From: Rhynchopus sp. YZ270_cl-10
Lineage: Eukaryota > Euglenozoa > Diplonemea > Diplonemida > Diplonemidae
Direction of reading: 5' to 3'
Length of the DNA stretch: 64,000 nucleotides
NCBI GenBank assembly: GCA_964035575.1
Contig: OZ037919.1
Coordinates: forward strand, 1-64,000
Under the pieces are notes generated by a model that worked only from the letters and a program-made list of their open reading frames with translations, was not told the DNA's origin and made no database searches. The position numbers were made by a program, and so were the translations under genes. Positions 42,312 to 52,126 of the stretch are shown here, one piece after another; the stretch's first letter is position 1; each line of letters starts with the position of its first letter.

Positions 42312-43073
42312 TTATGCCTGCATCTTCCTCAGTATGAGGTCCTCTTTGAGTGCTTTGGAGTATTCGAGCTTGCGCCGCTGTCGTTCCACAGCTTCGCGTG
42401 CGTCTTCTGCTTTGAGGCGGCGTTCGTTTGCAGACCAGCGTTGGTCGTGGAGGGCAGACACCTCAGCTGTCTCATGGCGTATGGCCTTTGCGTGGAGACG
42501 TGCCACGTTGTGGAGACGTCGGCTCTCCTGCAGTGCGTAGGCCCGCTCGCGTGCGTCCTCTGTGCGCTGCTGCTTGTCTTCAATGCGCATGCGCCGCTCG
42601 CACGCTGCCAGCTCAGCATGCCTCCTGCGTGTCTCCTCCTTCTCACGCAGCATCTGTTCGTGTGAGGCAGCCTGGCGCTCCTTCAGGTCTCTCTCAGACT
42701 GCAGCAGCAGGGCACGCCGTGAACGTACATCACCACCTCGCTCGCTCCGCTGAGAGGAGCGGCTGTCCTGTGTGTGGGGGTCCCAGTGGGTCTGCGGTGT
42801 CTGAGGTGTGTGAGGCTGGGGTGTGCGGCTGTGTGTCGTGCCGTATGTGTGGGCATGTTTGTGTGCACGCTGGGTGTCTGACGCAGATGTGTGTGAAGTA
42901 TGCGATGCAGCAGGTGGTGTGGACGCACTGCTGTCCGAGCTGCTGCCGCCCTGCTGTAAGCGGATCAGACCACGTCTCTCGTTGATGAGAAACGCAAGCT
43001 TGTCTGCACGCTTCTGCTCAAAGTGTTCATAACGCCGTGCCGCAAGCTCAGGGACATCAGACCTATAGGGCAT
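42312..43073 (-). CDS. Coiled-coil protein with low-complexity linker
   Basis: 253 residues from MPYRSDVPELAARRYEHF. A short N-terminal helix is followed by a His/Thr/Ser/Pro-rich linker (~45-110). A ~140-residue Arg/Glu/Ala coiled coil follows and runs to the C-terminus (ERDLKERQAASHEQMLREK ... KALKEDLILRKMQA). Style matches the neighbour at 37244-38485, and both may be axonemal or cytoskeletal, but no family is recognised. Confidence 0.65.
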   Translation of the reverse strand: MPYRSDVPELAARRYEHFEQKRADKLAFLINERRGLIRLQQGGSSSDSSASTPPAASHTSHTSASDTQRAHKHAHTYGTTHSRTPQPHTPQTPQTHWDPHTQDSRSSQRSERGGDVRSRRALLLQSERDLKERQAASHEQMLREKEETRRRHAELAACERRMRIEDKQQRTEDARERAYALQESRRLHNVARLHAKAIRHETAEVSALHDQRWSANERRLKAEDAREAVERQRRKLEYSKALKEDLILRKMQA

Positions 43074-43117
43074 TTAGGTGAATCGAAATTAAAACGATTA
43101 TTTATATAAACCCCCTA

Positions 43118-44139
43118 GACATACTTGCACCCCCATATGGGGAGGCTCTAAAGGGGGGGATATGGGGTTTTTTTTTAAAATGTTTCCTTCCCCCATATTC
43201 CCCCATATGGGGGAATATGGGGGACTTTAGTAGGGGGAAAAGAGGGAAATACAACAACAAATTGTTACAATATATAAACTAACCTCCACCTTTTCCCCGA
43301 CCCATTTTGCATCTTGTCCTTTCGACGACTTCAACACTGGAATATTATCTAGATCTCTCTCCCTCACACAGACCACCCCAACACACAAAAAAAAAGAAAA
43401 TGCCTAAGAGAATGAAAGATTCGGAGACGGAAGACAGTAGCACCTCCTCGAATGCTCCGCCCCCGAAGAAAAGGGCGAAGCCAGCGCCAAAGAAGCCAGC
43501 GCCAAAAGGCAAGGCCTCGAAACCGAAGGAGAAAGAGCCCGCCCCGACAAAGTCCAGGGGGGGGAAAGGCCCCGCAAGGGAGGTGGTGAAAGAAGCCAGG
43601 GGGCTGTTGGAGGATCTTGACAGCAACAAGAACAAAAAAGGAATTGCAAGCCACCGTACAACGCAGGTGCCATCAGCGGTCATTGCTGACCACGGAGAGA
43701 CTTTTTGTTTTTGTTTTTTTGTTTTTTTCTTCCTGTTATTTGTTTCGTTTGCACCTTTACGTTCCCCTTCACGGCTGCCGTTTTTTATTGACGTGCCCCT
43801 ATCGAGTGATGATGCCATATGTGTTCCCCTTTTGTAACACCCCACCCCTGGTGCATCTTATTACTTTACTTTTTTCTCCCATTTGTCTATTGTGGTGAAG
43901 TTTCCGGTTCAAATATGAGTGAAAATAGTGGAGGCGATCGGTATCGTCCCTTGTGTTGTCTTTTCATGAATGTGTGGTGCTGCTCTCTGCTGACACCCCA
44001 AAATCACCAAAATCCCCCCATATTTCTGTAGCATGTCCCCATATTTCCTCGTAGTTTCCCAATATGGGGGACGGGTTTCTGGAAACCCCCATATCCCCCC
44101 ATATTTAGTGGGTTCCCCATATGGGGGTGCAAGTATGCC
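43118..44139. mobile_element. 1,022-bp TA-flanked DNA transposon carrying an ORF
   Basis: 26-bp terminal inverted repeats, GRCATACTTGCACCCCCATA continuing to TGGGGA, with one mismatch (43118-43143 and 44114-44139). Both are flanked by TA (43116-43117, 44140-44141), the duplication expected of Tc1/mariner-type elements. Subterminal palindromes built on CCCCCATATGGGGG are repeated at both ends. There is no transposase; instead it contains the lysine-rich ORF at 43400. It lies 109 bp from the next element. Confidence 0.75.
43400..43837 (+). CDS. Lysine/proline-rich basic protein inside a transposon
   Basis: 145 codons from MPKRMKDSETEDSSTSS at 43400. Residues ~17-70 are a PKKRAKPAPKKPAPKGK-type basic tail like histone H1 or HMG linkers. 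Residues ~62-85 (GPAREVVKEARGLLEDLDSN) could form a helix. After codon ~90 the frame runs into T-rich sequence giving a hydrophobic tail that is probably not real; a splice donor-like CAG/GTGCCA lies at 43669. It lies wholly between terminal inverted repeats, so it may be a captured host gene fragment or the element's own DNA-binding protein. Confidence 0.4.
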   Translation: MPKRMKDSETEDSSTSSNAPPPKKRAKPAPKKPAPKGKASKPKEKEPAPTKSRGGKGPAREVVKEARGLLEDLDSNKNKKGIASHRTTQVPSAVIADHGETFCFCFFVFFFLLFVSFAPLRSPSRLPFFIDVPLSSDDAICVPLL

Positions 44140-44600
44140 TAGAGACATGCTGGTACTTCCCAGAAAGGTTTTAGCTTCAACGATTGATGTCTTTAAGAGG
44201 TACGTCGATGTGTAGTGTGGTCAAAAAAAAAAATGGTTGTGATTGCCCAAGCAGGGCGCGCGCTAAATCCACACCCTCACACCCGGTTTTTTCGAGGTTT
44301 TTTCGCGGTACAAAAATTTTTTGATTACACGATTTCCTTAAGAAAATCAGAGAATCCCATGTTGTACAGTAAGGGCACTTCAGATAGTTTTTGGACACAC
44401 ATGTGACCCCACCGTGGAGAGCAATCGGCTCGCGCAATCAAAAGAAAGCAGAGAAAAGGGGAAAGAAAAAAGAAAAAAGTTGGGTACCGTGCGCCTGCGG
44501 CGCTACCTGTTCCCTACCCCCCCATGATGTACTTATGTATATTCCACCTGATTTTGACCATGTTTGCCGGTGTTTTCCGGTGTTGGCCGGTGAAGTCACG

Positions 44601-44963
44601 GTACTGTGTACTGTGTACTGTGTACTGTGTACTGTGTACTGTGTACTGTGTACTGTGTACTGTGTACTGTGTACTGTGTACTGTGTACTGTGTACTGTGT
44701 ACTGTGTACTGTGTACTGTGTACTGTGTACTGTGTACTGTGTACTGTGTACTGTGTACTGTGTACTGTGTACTGTGTACTGTGTACTGTGTACTGTGTAC
44801 TGTGTACTGTGTACTGTGTACTGTGTACTGTGTACTGTGTACTGTGTACTGTGTACTGTGTACTGTGTACTGTGTACTGTGTACTGTGTACTGTGTACTG
44901 TGTACTGTGTACTGTGTACTGTGTACTGTGTACTGTGTACTGTGTACTGTGTACTGTGTACTG
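44601..44963 (+). repeat. 7-bp minisatellite (TGTACTG)n
   Basis: About 52 perfect copies of ACTGTGT/TGTACTG. Because 7 is not a multiple of 3 and the unit has no stop, all three plus frames are open and give spurious CVLCTVY-type ORFs. It lies in the left arm of the hAT-like element and has no counterpart in the right arm, so it expanded after insertion. Confidence 0.97.
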
Positions 44964-45596
44964 GCTGTCCGAAAGACCTGAAAATGACCTGAAAATGACC
45001 CTTGTTTACGAGTATGGGTTCATATTTTGTGAAAATTTAAGTCACCAAAATTTCATAGTTCGTAGTCCGCCGGAGTCCGCCAAAAAAAATTTCACCAAGA
45101 CCCGCCCGAGTTGAGACGGACCTGAGACGGACCTGAGACGGACTCAGGCAAACTCCGCCCGAGTCCGCCCGAGTCCGTCTCAGGTCCGTCTCAACTCGGG
45201 CGGACCTGAGACGGACCTGAGACGGACTCGGGCGGACTCAGGCGGACTCGGGCGGAGTTCGCCCGAGTTGGGGTACGAACACCCTCCATATGGTTGTACA
45301 AAGTACTCGAAGAGTATCGAGTACTCGAAAACGAAAAAAATAGGCCACTCGACACTCGAGTACTCGCCCGACCCATTTTTTTTTCTCTTCAATTTACTCG
45401 TTCTTCGAGTACTTTGTACAACCATGACCCTCACTCCATTTTCCACCTTGGGATGCTGCCCCATCCCTCAAATAAAAGTTTCGCCCACCCCATCCCCAGT
45501 AAACCATTTGCGCAGGGAGTTGTTTGTATTTTAATTTTTGTATTATTATCATTGTTATAAATATACATAGCGCTCTATTTAGAGTATTAGGGTATA

Positions 45597-45745
45597 CTTA
45601 GAGTCTGGTATTTTGGGCCAAGTCAGTTAGAGTCCAGTTAGAGTATAATTAGAGTCGCTTTTCTTCAATTAGACTATAATTAGAGTGCAGTTAGAGCATA
45701 ATTAGACTCTAACTACACTCTAATTATAGTCTAATTAGAGTAAAA
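45597..45745. repeat. TTAGAGT/ACTCTAA-type degenerate repeat, left arm
   Basis: Irregular tandem and inverted copies of AATTAGAGT and TAGAGTCCAGTTAGAG. Related sequence in opposite orientation fills 46795-47010, where a ~112-bp segment is tandemly duplicated. Part of the inverted arms of the 3.3-kb element. Confidence 0.8.
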
Positions 45746-46794
45746 CAACAGGCTTCTTGTAGGTGCAAACGCCGTAAGGAACCGGTTCCCCTAAGGTTCC
45801 TCTGTAGGACCCAGGTGCCCAGGTACCCACATAGCTGAAAATAAGACTTGGGGAACCGAGTTCTCAGCCGGACTGGGACACAATATGTGAAGGCGCTGTG
45901 GGTCCGCCTGAAAGCGGGTCGGGGACCCGGTCGCGGGAGGGTGGGGGCCTAGTCCGAGTCCTACTGTACCTAGTACCCAGTACCGGGACTCGGGACCCGG
46001 CTTATTCTCAGCTATGGGTACCCAGGTACTCAAACCCGCGCAGTGGCACATGCCCTCAAGTGTGAGTGACCCACACATTAGGGAATGCGATGCAAAAACT
46101 CTATGTGCACCTTCGGTGCAACGCCGCAGACAGGCCAAGCAGCGTTGGACTCAGAGGAATGCCTGCTGTGCAGGTATCAAACATGAGAACCAACTCCCAG
46201 CAACAAGGGGCGCCTTTTGGCGGGCGTTATTGAAGGTGTTTCGGGTGCAAAGTTTTCTACAAATGTTGATGCGCGGGTACAGAAGTGGTGTCTTGTTCTT
46301 TCATCTGTAGGAATGTAAATGTCAATCGAATTTAACTACCACTAAGGGGTCGAAGGGGTAATCTCAGTATCAACGGCTGTGTTGACGGGAAATCTATAGC
46401 GAGCATACGTTCATTTCATCCGAAGAAATACTACTTATGAACCCAGGAGAGATCCAAGCCTGAACGCGCTGAACAACTACCCGCGATTGACTTAGATGTT
46501 ATACCAAAGAGAATTCATAACAAAACAACACCCTGCCCCATACACTAAATAGCCATGCTTCAAGTGCATGCCCTGGGCCAAAATTCCTGTGCTAAAAAGG
46601 CAACAAGACCATCCACAAGGAGTGTGAATTGTGCACTGGTTTTCTGGGGGAACAAACAATATTTTCTTGTGTCTGGTTCTCTGCAAGCAGAGAACAGACT
46701 TTCTGGATTACAAAGTCGAATTTCTTGCACTAGCTATGCCCCCTGGGTTGATGGCTATAGCATTGGTTGATGTGTCCCTCTTTATTGACCCTCT

Positions 46795-47010
46795 TATAAG
46801 ACTCTAATTATACTCTAATTAGAGCCCAGTTAGAGTATTAGAGTTCAGTTAGAGTTTTAAAGACTCTAATTATACTCTAACTGCCGACTCTAATTATCTA
46901 ATTAGACTCTAATTAGAGCCCAGTTAGAGTATTAGAGTTCAGTTAGAGTTTTAAAGACTCTAATTATACTCTAACTGCCGACTCTAATTATCTAATTAGA
47001 GTCTAATTAG
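46795..47010. repeat. TTAGAGT-type repeat, right arm, tandem ~112-bp duplication
   Basis: Two near-identical blocks (about 46,797-46,890 and 46,909-47,001) each read CTAATTAGAGCCCAGTTAGA through GACTCTAATTATCTAATTAG. They mirror 45597-45745. Confidence 0.8.
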
Positions 47011-47543
47011 AGCGCTATGTATAAATGTAATAATATTATATACCTGGATATTACCAGCTATATAATTCAAAAATATAATACAACAAATTCATACAAACAA
47101 CTCCCTGCGCAAATGGTGTACTTTTCGCTTTCTTCATAGACATTGAGATGGGGTGGGTGAAAATTTTGCATTTGCTGAGGGATGGGGCAGTATCCCGAGG
47201 TAGAAAATGGAGTGAGGGTGGTCGTACCCCAGCTCGGGCCCGAGTCCGCCGGAGTCCGCCCGACTCGGGCGGACTCCGGCGGACCTGAGACGGACTTTCA
47301 AAGTCCGCCAAAAGTCCGTCTCGACTCGGGCGGACTCGGGCGGACTCCGGCGGACTACGAACTATGAAATTTTGTCCATTTTTCCGTATATCCCCCACCA
47401 CAGCCCGGGATTTTCTCGGAAATGTAACATGACCCTGATTTTTCTGCCCCCCTTCACATACTTCCTGTAGGTACATTTTTTTGGACCCGATATCCATTTT
47501 TTCGGGAAATTTCCGAAAAGTTAGCGCGCGCCCTGTGCCCAAG

Positions 47544-48632
47544 ACGGAGGGGAAATAATCCCGTTGGGGCAGGGGTGGTGTGCATACCGGCCTTCGACAA
47601 AGGAGTTTGGGTTGCGTGGGTAAAGCTCCTTCACGAGAACACCATGCCTGCGGCACACCTCGCGTGAGTGTGGTGTGAGGGGACTGCGTGTGGTGCGTGG
47701 GGTGTGGCTGGGTGGGATGTCTTCGAGGCTTATCTGCGGCACGCCTTGTCGCAGGTGGTAGGGCATGTGTAGGTAGTAGGGGGGTGTGCTGTGTGTTGTG
47801 GGGTTTATGATCGTGCTCGTAGAGGCCAAAGAAATCAAACAAAAGCAAAAAGAAGGGGAAAATGAGGGAGGGGTCTGTTTTCAATTGGCACCGTTAGTGC
47901 GAAATGTACGGGGGAGGGGGGACGGAAACAACACGAAAAAAGATTTTTTTTTTCTGCAGAATATGGTTATAATTTGTTTTTTCCCCAGCCCTCCCCCGGT
48001 TCCTACCCTGCCAAAAGCAGGAGGTAAAAAGATATAGCAGCCCGACGCCCTCCTTTTTTGTTTAGAGTACTCTCAAACCCCACATAACGCACTTTCAGTG
48101 CCTTACAGTGCTGTTTAATGTGTGGTGGGGTGTGGAGGACAACAGCTATAGAACTTTGGAAGGCAAGATTAGCACCCAGAGGAACAATACACGTCGCGGA
48201 AAATTGCTGTAAGAGTCTTTGTCGAAACACAGCACAGTTGACAATGAACAATTCCAGTGGGGACATAGATATCCACTTGAACCATCCTGGTAGAGGTCAT
48301 TATATTTAGATGCACGAAGTAGCTATATAAGAAAACGGTGAACACCACGTTGAGTTTAGTGGTTAATTACCGGCAAAAAGGGAGGGGCGGTTGTCATGAA
48401 AAAGATATCGGTCTTTGTGGGTATTCTGTTGGAGAACAGCGGAAAACAATCCAATTTTGTGGAATGGCTTTGCTCAGCTCCTCTCGCCAAGTAGTAGGCT
48501 CTGAGAGAGGTGCCGCTCTTCTTCTCCGAACCAGAGGACGCAGCAGACACACTGCCAGAGACCCTCCACCTCGGGGAGGTGCTGCCCTGCCACCAACACA
48601 TCACGTCCTCATTGTGCGTGTCTCCGTCGCTT
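47544..48632. other. Region downstream of UBL-LRR gene A
   Basis: 47544-48355 shows no gene. From about 48,358 to 48,632 the sequence is a near-copy of 57,812-57,942 plus 58,162-58,291, the matching flank of paralogue B, so it belongs to the duplicated unit. Confidence 0.6.
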
Positions 48633-49598
48633 CTAGCTTTGCTCGGGGGATTCGTCTCTGCTCTGTGCCGGACGTGCTTCAACCGCGAGATTGCTCAGCT
48701 TGCTATTCTTCACTTGGTGGGACACAACACTGCTGCAGCCCGAAAGGTAAATGCTCGTCAACGAAGTGCAGTTCGCAGCAAAACCTGTACAACTCCCAAA
48801 ACGCACCGGAATTATGGTAATACTGCTCAGTGGTGACAAATCCAGAGTCGTTAAACTGCTGCAGCCCGCAAGGAACTGCGTACCAACCTGCGTCACACTG
48901 CTGAGTGATGATAAATCCAGAGTCGTTAAACCGCTGCAGTTCGCAAGGAACTGCGCACCAACCTGCGTCACATTGCTGAGTGGTGATAAATCGACGTTGG
49001 TTAAGCTCTTGCAGCCGCATAGAAAGGCTTTTTCAATCTGCGTCACATTGATGAGTGGCGACAAATCCAGAGTCGTTAAGCTTCTGCAGTTCGCAAGGAA
49101 GGCCCAACCAACCTGCGTCACATTGCTCAACCCAGAGAAGTCGATACTCGTCAACGAGGCGCAGTTGTATAGGAACGATGCTCCAATGTGAGTCACAATG
49201 GACTCAGCACTGAGATCAAGTCTCTTTAACCGTGAGTACATGAGGAACCTATCAGGAATCGCCGTCGCAACCTCCGCCTGCAGAAGCAAACACGCCACCA
49301 CAGGATCCTCCACACCCTTCAACTTCTCGGCTGTGATGTCTGTCTCACCCAACGCACGAAGCTCTGCAATGGCTTCGTACTTCATCGTCTTCGCCTTCAG
49401 CACGATTGTGTCCCCAGCACTCAGCTGCATCATGTCCGCTCCTTCTCCCATCACTTCGCCCCCGAAACTCATGCAAAAGCCGTCTTCAGGCAACCCCATT
49501 GCAGACGCCACCTTCCGCCGCAAGCCCTCCACTGTGTCATCTGCACCCACCTCGACTGTGTGCTGATTCGTGTCGAAACCCTTGATGTTCAGGTCCAT
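48633..49598 (-). CDS. Ubiquitin-like plus BspA-type leucine-rich repeat protein, paralogue A
   Basis: 321 residues from MDLNIKGFDTNQHTVEV at 49598, chosen over an in-frame Met 18 codons upstream because the domain begins here. Residues 1-68 have the beta-grasp pattern of ubiquitin-like domains (TVEGLRRKVASAMGLPEDGF and a Gly-Asp-Thr turn before the last strand). Residues ~70-115 are helical. Residues ~118-290 are 23-residue TpLRR/BspA-like repeats (LTTLDLSPLSNVTQVGAQFL). No signal peptide or membrane anchor, so probably intracellular. Paralogue B at 58292-59263 is almost identical over residues 1-115 and in its C-terminal tail but differs strongly through the repeats. Confidence 0.85.
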   Translation of the reverse strand: MDLNIKGFDTNQHTVEVGADDTVEGLRRKVASAMGLPEDGFCMSFGGEVMGEGADMMQLSAGDTIVLKAKTMKYEAIAELRALGETDITAEKLKGVEDPVVACLLLQAEVATAIPDRFLMYSRLKRLDLSAESIVTHIGASFLYNCASLTSIDFSGLSNVTQVGWAFLANCRSLTTLDLSPLINVTQIEKAFLCGCKSLTNVDLSPLSNVTQVGAQFLANCSGLTTLDLSSLSSVTQVGTQFLAGCSSLTTLDLSPLSSITIIPVRFGSCTGFAANCTSLTSIYLSGCSSVVSHQVKNSKLSNLAVEARPAQSRDESPEQS

Positions 49599-51465
49599 AT
49601 TTTTTTCTTGTCGTGTTTTGTGTTCTGAGCTCTGTGTGGTGGTGTGTGGCACAACAACCCTGCAGCCTTTTCATAGAACCTTACTTATGGTTACGGGTCG
49701 CGATGAGGAGTCCCGATGCGGGGTTTTGGGGCAGTCCGCCACCATGTGGCCAGAGAGGTCGCCTGCGTGCACTGATGTGAAGGGAAGAAGTGAACACCAC
49801 CTCAATAGGGCTACATGCCACAGAAGAATATGCCTTCAAAAAAAGAACGACTTTTTCTCTTTTTTGGGAAAATGAATCTAAGCCTAGTGAAGAGTAATCT
49901 TCATGCTTCCATACCAATGAAGCACAGAAAACTGTAGCTTTAGAAATCGTTCGTTGCCGTTCTTCTCAACACTCACCTTTGATCACAATCGTTATCAAAA
50001 ACATTGGTTTGTCAAAACAAAGCACAATACAGCACGGAAGAACGTCACATCGGCGGTGCAAAGGGAATCCAGCAAACCCCTGTGGTTGGGTGGAAACTGC
50101 GGGGGGTGGTCCCCCAAGGGGGAGGAAACAGCAAGGGTACGTACAACATAGTTCACTCTTTCTTTTTTCTTTTTCTGAAACTTTTCCCATAACTGTTTTT
50201 GTGAACGTCTTCTTCTTCTTCTTTTCGCCGATTTTTTTTTTTTTTGTGAGAGTTCTTCGTTCTCGATTGGGAGGGGGGGGTATATACGCTTGAAACAGTT
50301 ATGGGTAATTCCTCTGAGGACAATTGCCCAAACCGCCTGGGTGTGTACATTGTCTGCAAATCTGCCGTCCTTGCTAAAACTCTCTCTCCCCCCCCTCCCA
50401 TATCTCTCTCTCTTCTTGTGATGTGGCCAAAAGAGATGGGCTAACACTGAGTAAGAATAGCTTTGATTGGGAAAATCACACACACAAAAAAAAGGACACA
50501 CAAAAGACCACTCCACACACACTCTCTCTCTCTCTCTCTCCACCTGAGGGAGAAAAAAACCCCCTCCCTCCGTCGGCGCAAAGGGGTGGGTAGGGGTGGT
50601 GTAATGTGGTCTGACACGAAGGCGTGTGGGGGCAAGGGAACCACACGGGGGAAGTCTCTCCCACAAACCTCACAGGCGGGGCAGACGTAGCCCCGTCCCT
50701 TCGCCCTCATCCTCCTCCTCCTCCTCCTCCCTCCTCCTCCCTCTTCTTCCCCTCCCGCAAAACCTGCAAACAGGTTGTACTCTGATAGAGGAAGGATGGC
50801 ACCCATCTTACATAAAGGAATACGAGATGCACACGCCTCAAAAGAAGGGGGGGGGGGGGGGGAAATAGGGGGGAGAAATTGTACCCCCTTGAAGGAGTGA
50901 ACACTACTCCTAGGGGTAACAGAGAGGTGTTGAGAGGTGTGTGTGTTGTGCGGATCATTGAAGCCTCTGAAGCAGAGAGACTGCAACTGAATAAATAGAA
51001 TGAATGCATGTGCCTCTTGGTGCACACACACACACATCTTTTGAATAAAACAGGAACTAAAAAAAATAAAAAAATAAAAATAAAAAACGCACACACGCTC
51101 GTCAGACATATACACTTTCACTTTGGAGAAGAGGGGGGGGAACACACACAGATGAAAAATTGAATGGGAGGCAGAAAGCAGGGGAGGGGAGGGGAGGGGA
51201 GGGGGGGTAAATAGACACAAGGACTAGGGAAATCAGACACCAAAAAAAAAAAAAAAAAAAAAAGACAGAAGAAAAAGGGAAAAAACGTGAAAGATGAAAC
51301 AAAGTCTCTCGTTTCAGTCATTTTCAGGTTGTTTTTTTTTTTTTTTTGTTTTTTTTGTTTTGTTTTTGTAAAAAATTGCTGTTGGAATAAAAAAAAAATA
51401 TATATGGGGGGGAAAGCTAGCCACTCACACGGGAGATAATGAACGAGGTTCTTTTTTGAAAACCA

Positions 51466-51501
<36 letters not shown>

Positions 51502-52126
51502 GTGTTGACAATCGCCTACCAGGGTTGGGTGCACACTTTTGTTTTTGTTTTGACTTTTTTTGAAAATTTGCACCACCGTGCAAGCTCTATTTTTTTTTCT
51601 TTTCTTTTTTTTGCAATTTTGTTTTTGTCGTTTTTTTTTTTTACAATGCATTGCGAAGACAGGTGGCGGACACAACGAACACTAACACATAGGAAAAATG
51701 CTTTGCATTTCCAAAATAGAACAAAAAGCTGAGTATACTTTTTCTTGAAAACTCTTTGCTTTTTTTGTTTGTTTGTTTTATTTTTCTCTTCTTCTTTTGT
51801 ATTTTTAGCAAAGGCAATTGAGAATGATCTTCACCATAGAAAAAAAATAAGAAAAAAAATAAGGGGAGATAGAGTCGAAGAGGGAGGTCCATGTGGTACT
51901 TTTTTTTTCTTGAAAACTTGGTTGTATTAGTGTAGCCACCCTAGAGTGTGCTCCACTATACTTTTCTTGTTTTAGAGCAGACACCCGAGGATGAACTCCA
52001 CTAGTGTTCCTTCTCTCTCTCTCTCTTTTTGGGAAACTCATCCGCAAAAAAAGGGGAGAAAAAAAATGGAGGACTATGGAATAGGGTAGTATGGTGCTTC
52101 TGCTGCTGCTGCTGTGTGTATGAGAT
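49599..52126. other. Intergenic region between UBL-LRR A and START genes
   Basis: 49,600-49,806 is shared with 59,264-59,463 (promoter-side part of the duplicated unit). 50,690-50,760 is a CTC/TCC-rich purine-pyrimidine tract; 51,180-51,205 is GGGGA-repeat. Hairpin-family members lie at 51003-51042 and 51291-51330. GTGTAGACACCC repeat members lie at 51911-51960 and 51971-52005. Long A and T runs are common. No gene recognised. Confidence 0.55.

Larger units (their letters stand above)
44252..47535. mobile_element. 3,284-bp hAT-like foldback element
   Basis: 15-bp terminal inverted repeats CAGGGCGCGCGCTAA, flanked by a perfect 8-bp duplication TGCCCAAG (44244-44251 and 47536-47543). Long inverted arms continue inward, including AGTCCGCCGGAGTCCGCC against its complement (45063-45080 and 47341-47358). 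Further matches are CCATTTGCGCAGGGAGTTG (45507) against 47098-47117, and TACATAGCGCTCT (45564) against 47012-47025. The left arm is expanded by a 7-bp minisatellite. The ~1-kb core (about 45,760-46,790) carries its own inverted pair (45808-45848 and 46001-46033). No transposase ORF seen. Confidence 0.9.

Noticed and set aside
44391-44992. Cys/Val/Tyr-rich ORFs
   Set aside because: Translations of the 7-bp minisatellite in its three frames.
47051-47884. 277-codon minus ORF at the right end of the hAT-like element
   Set aside because: It runs through the inverted arm, the target duplication and flanking spacer and has repeat-derived composition; no domain visible.
48356-48682. Small ORF repeated at 58042-58341
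   Set aside because: It overlaps the 3' end of the UBL-LRR genes in another frame and is conserved only because the whole flank is duplicated.
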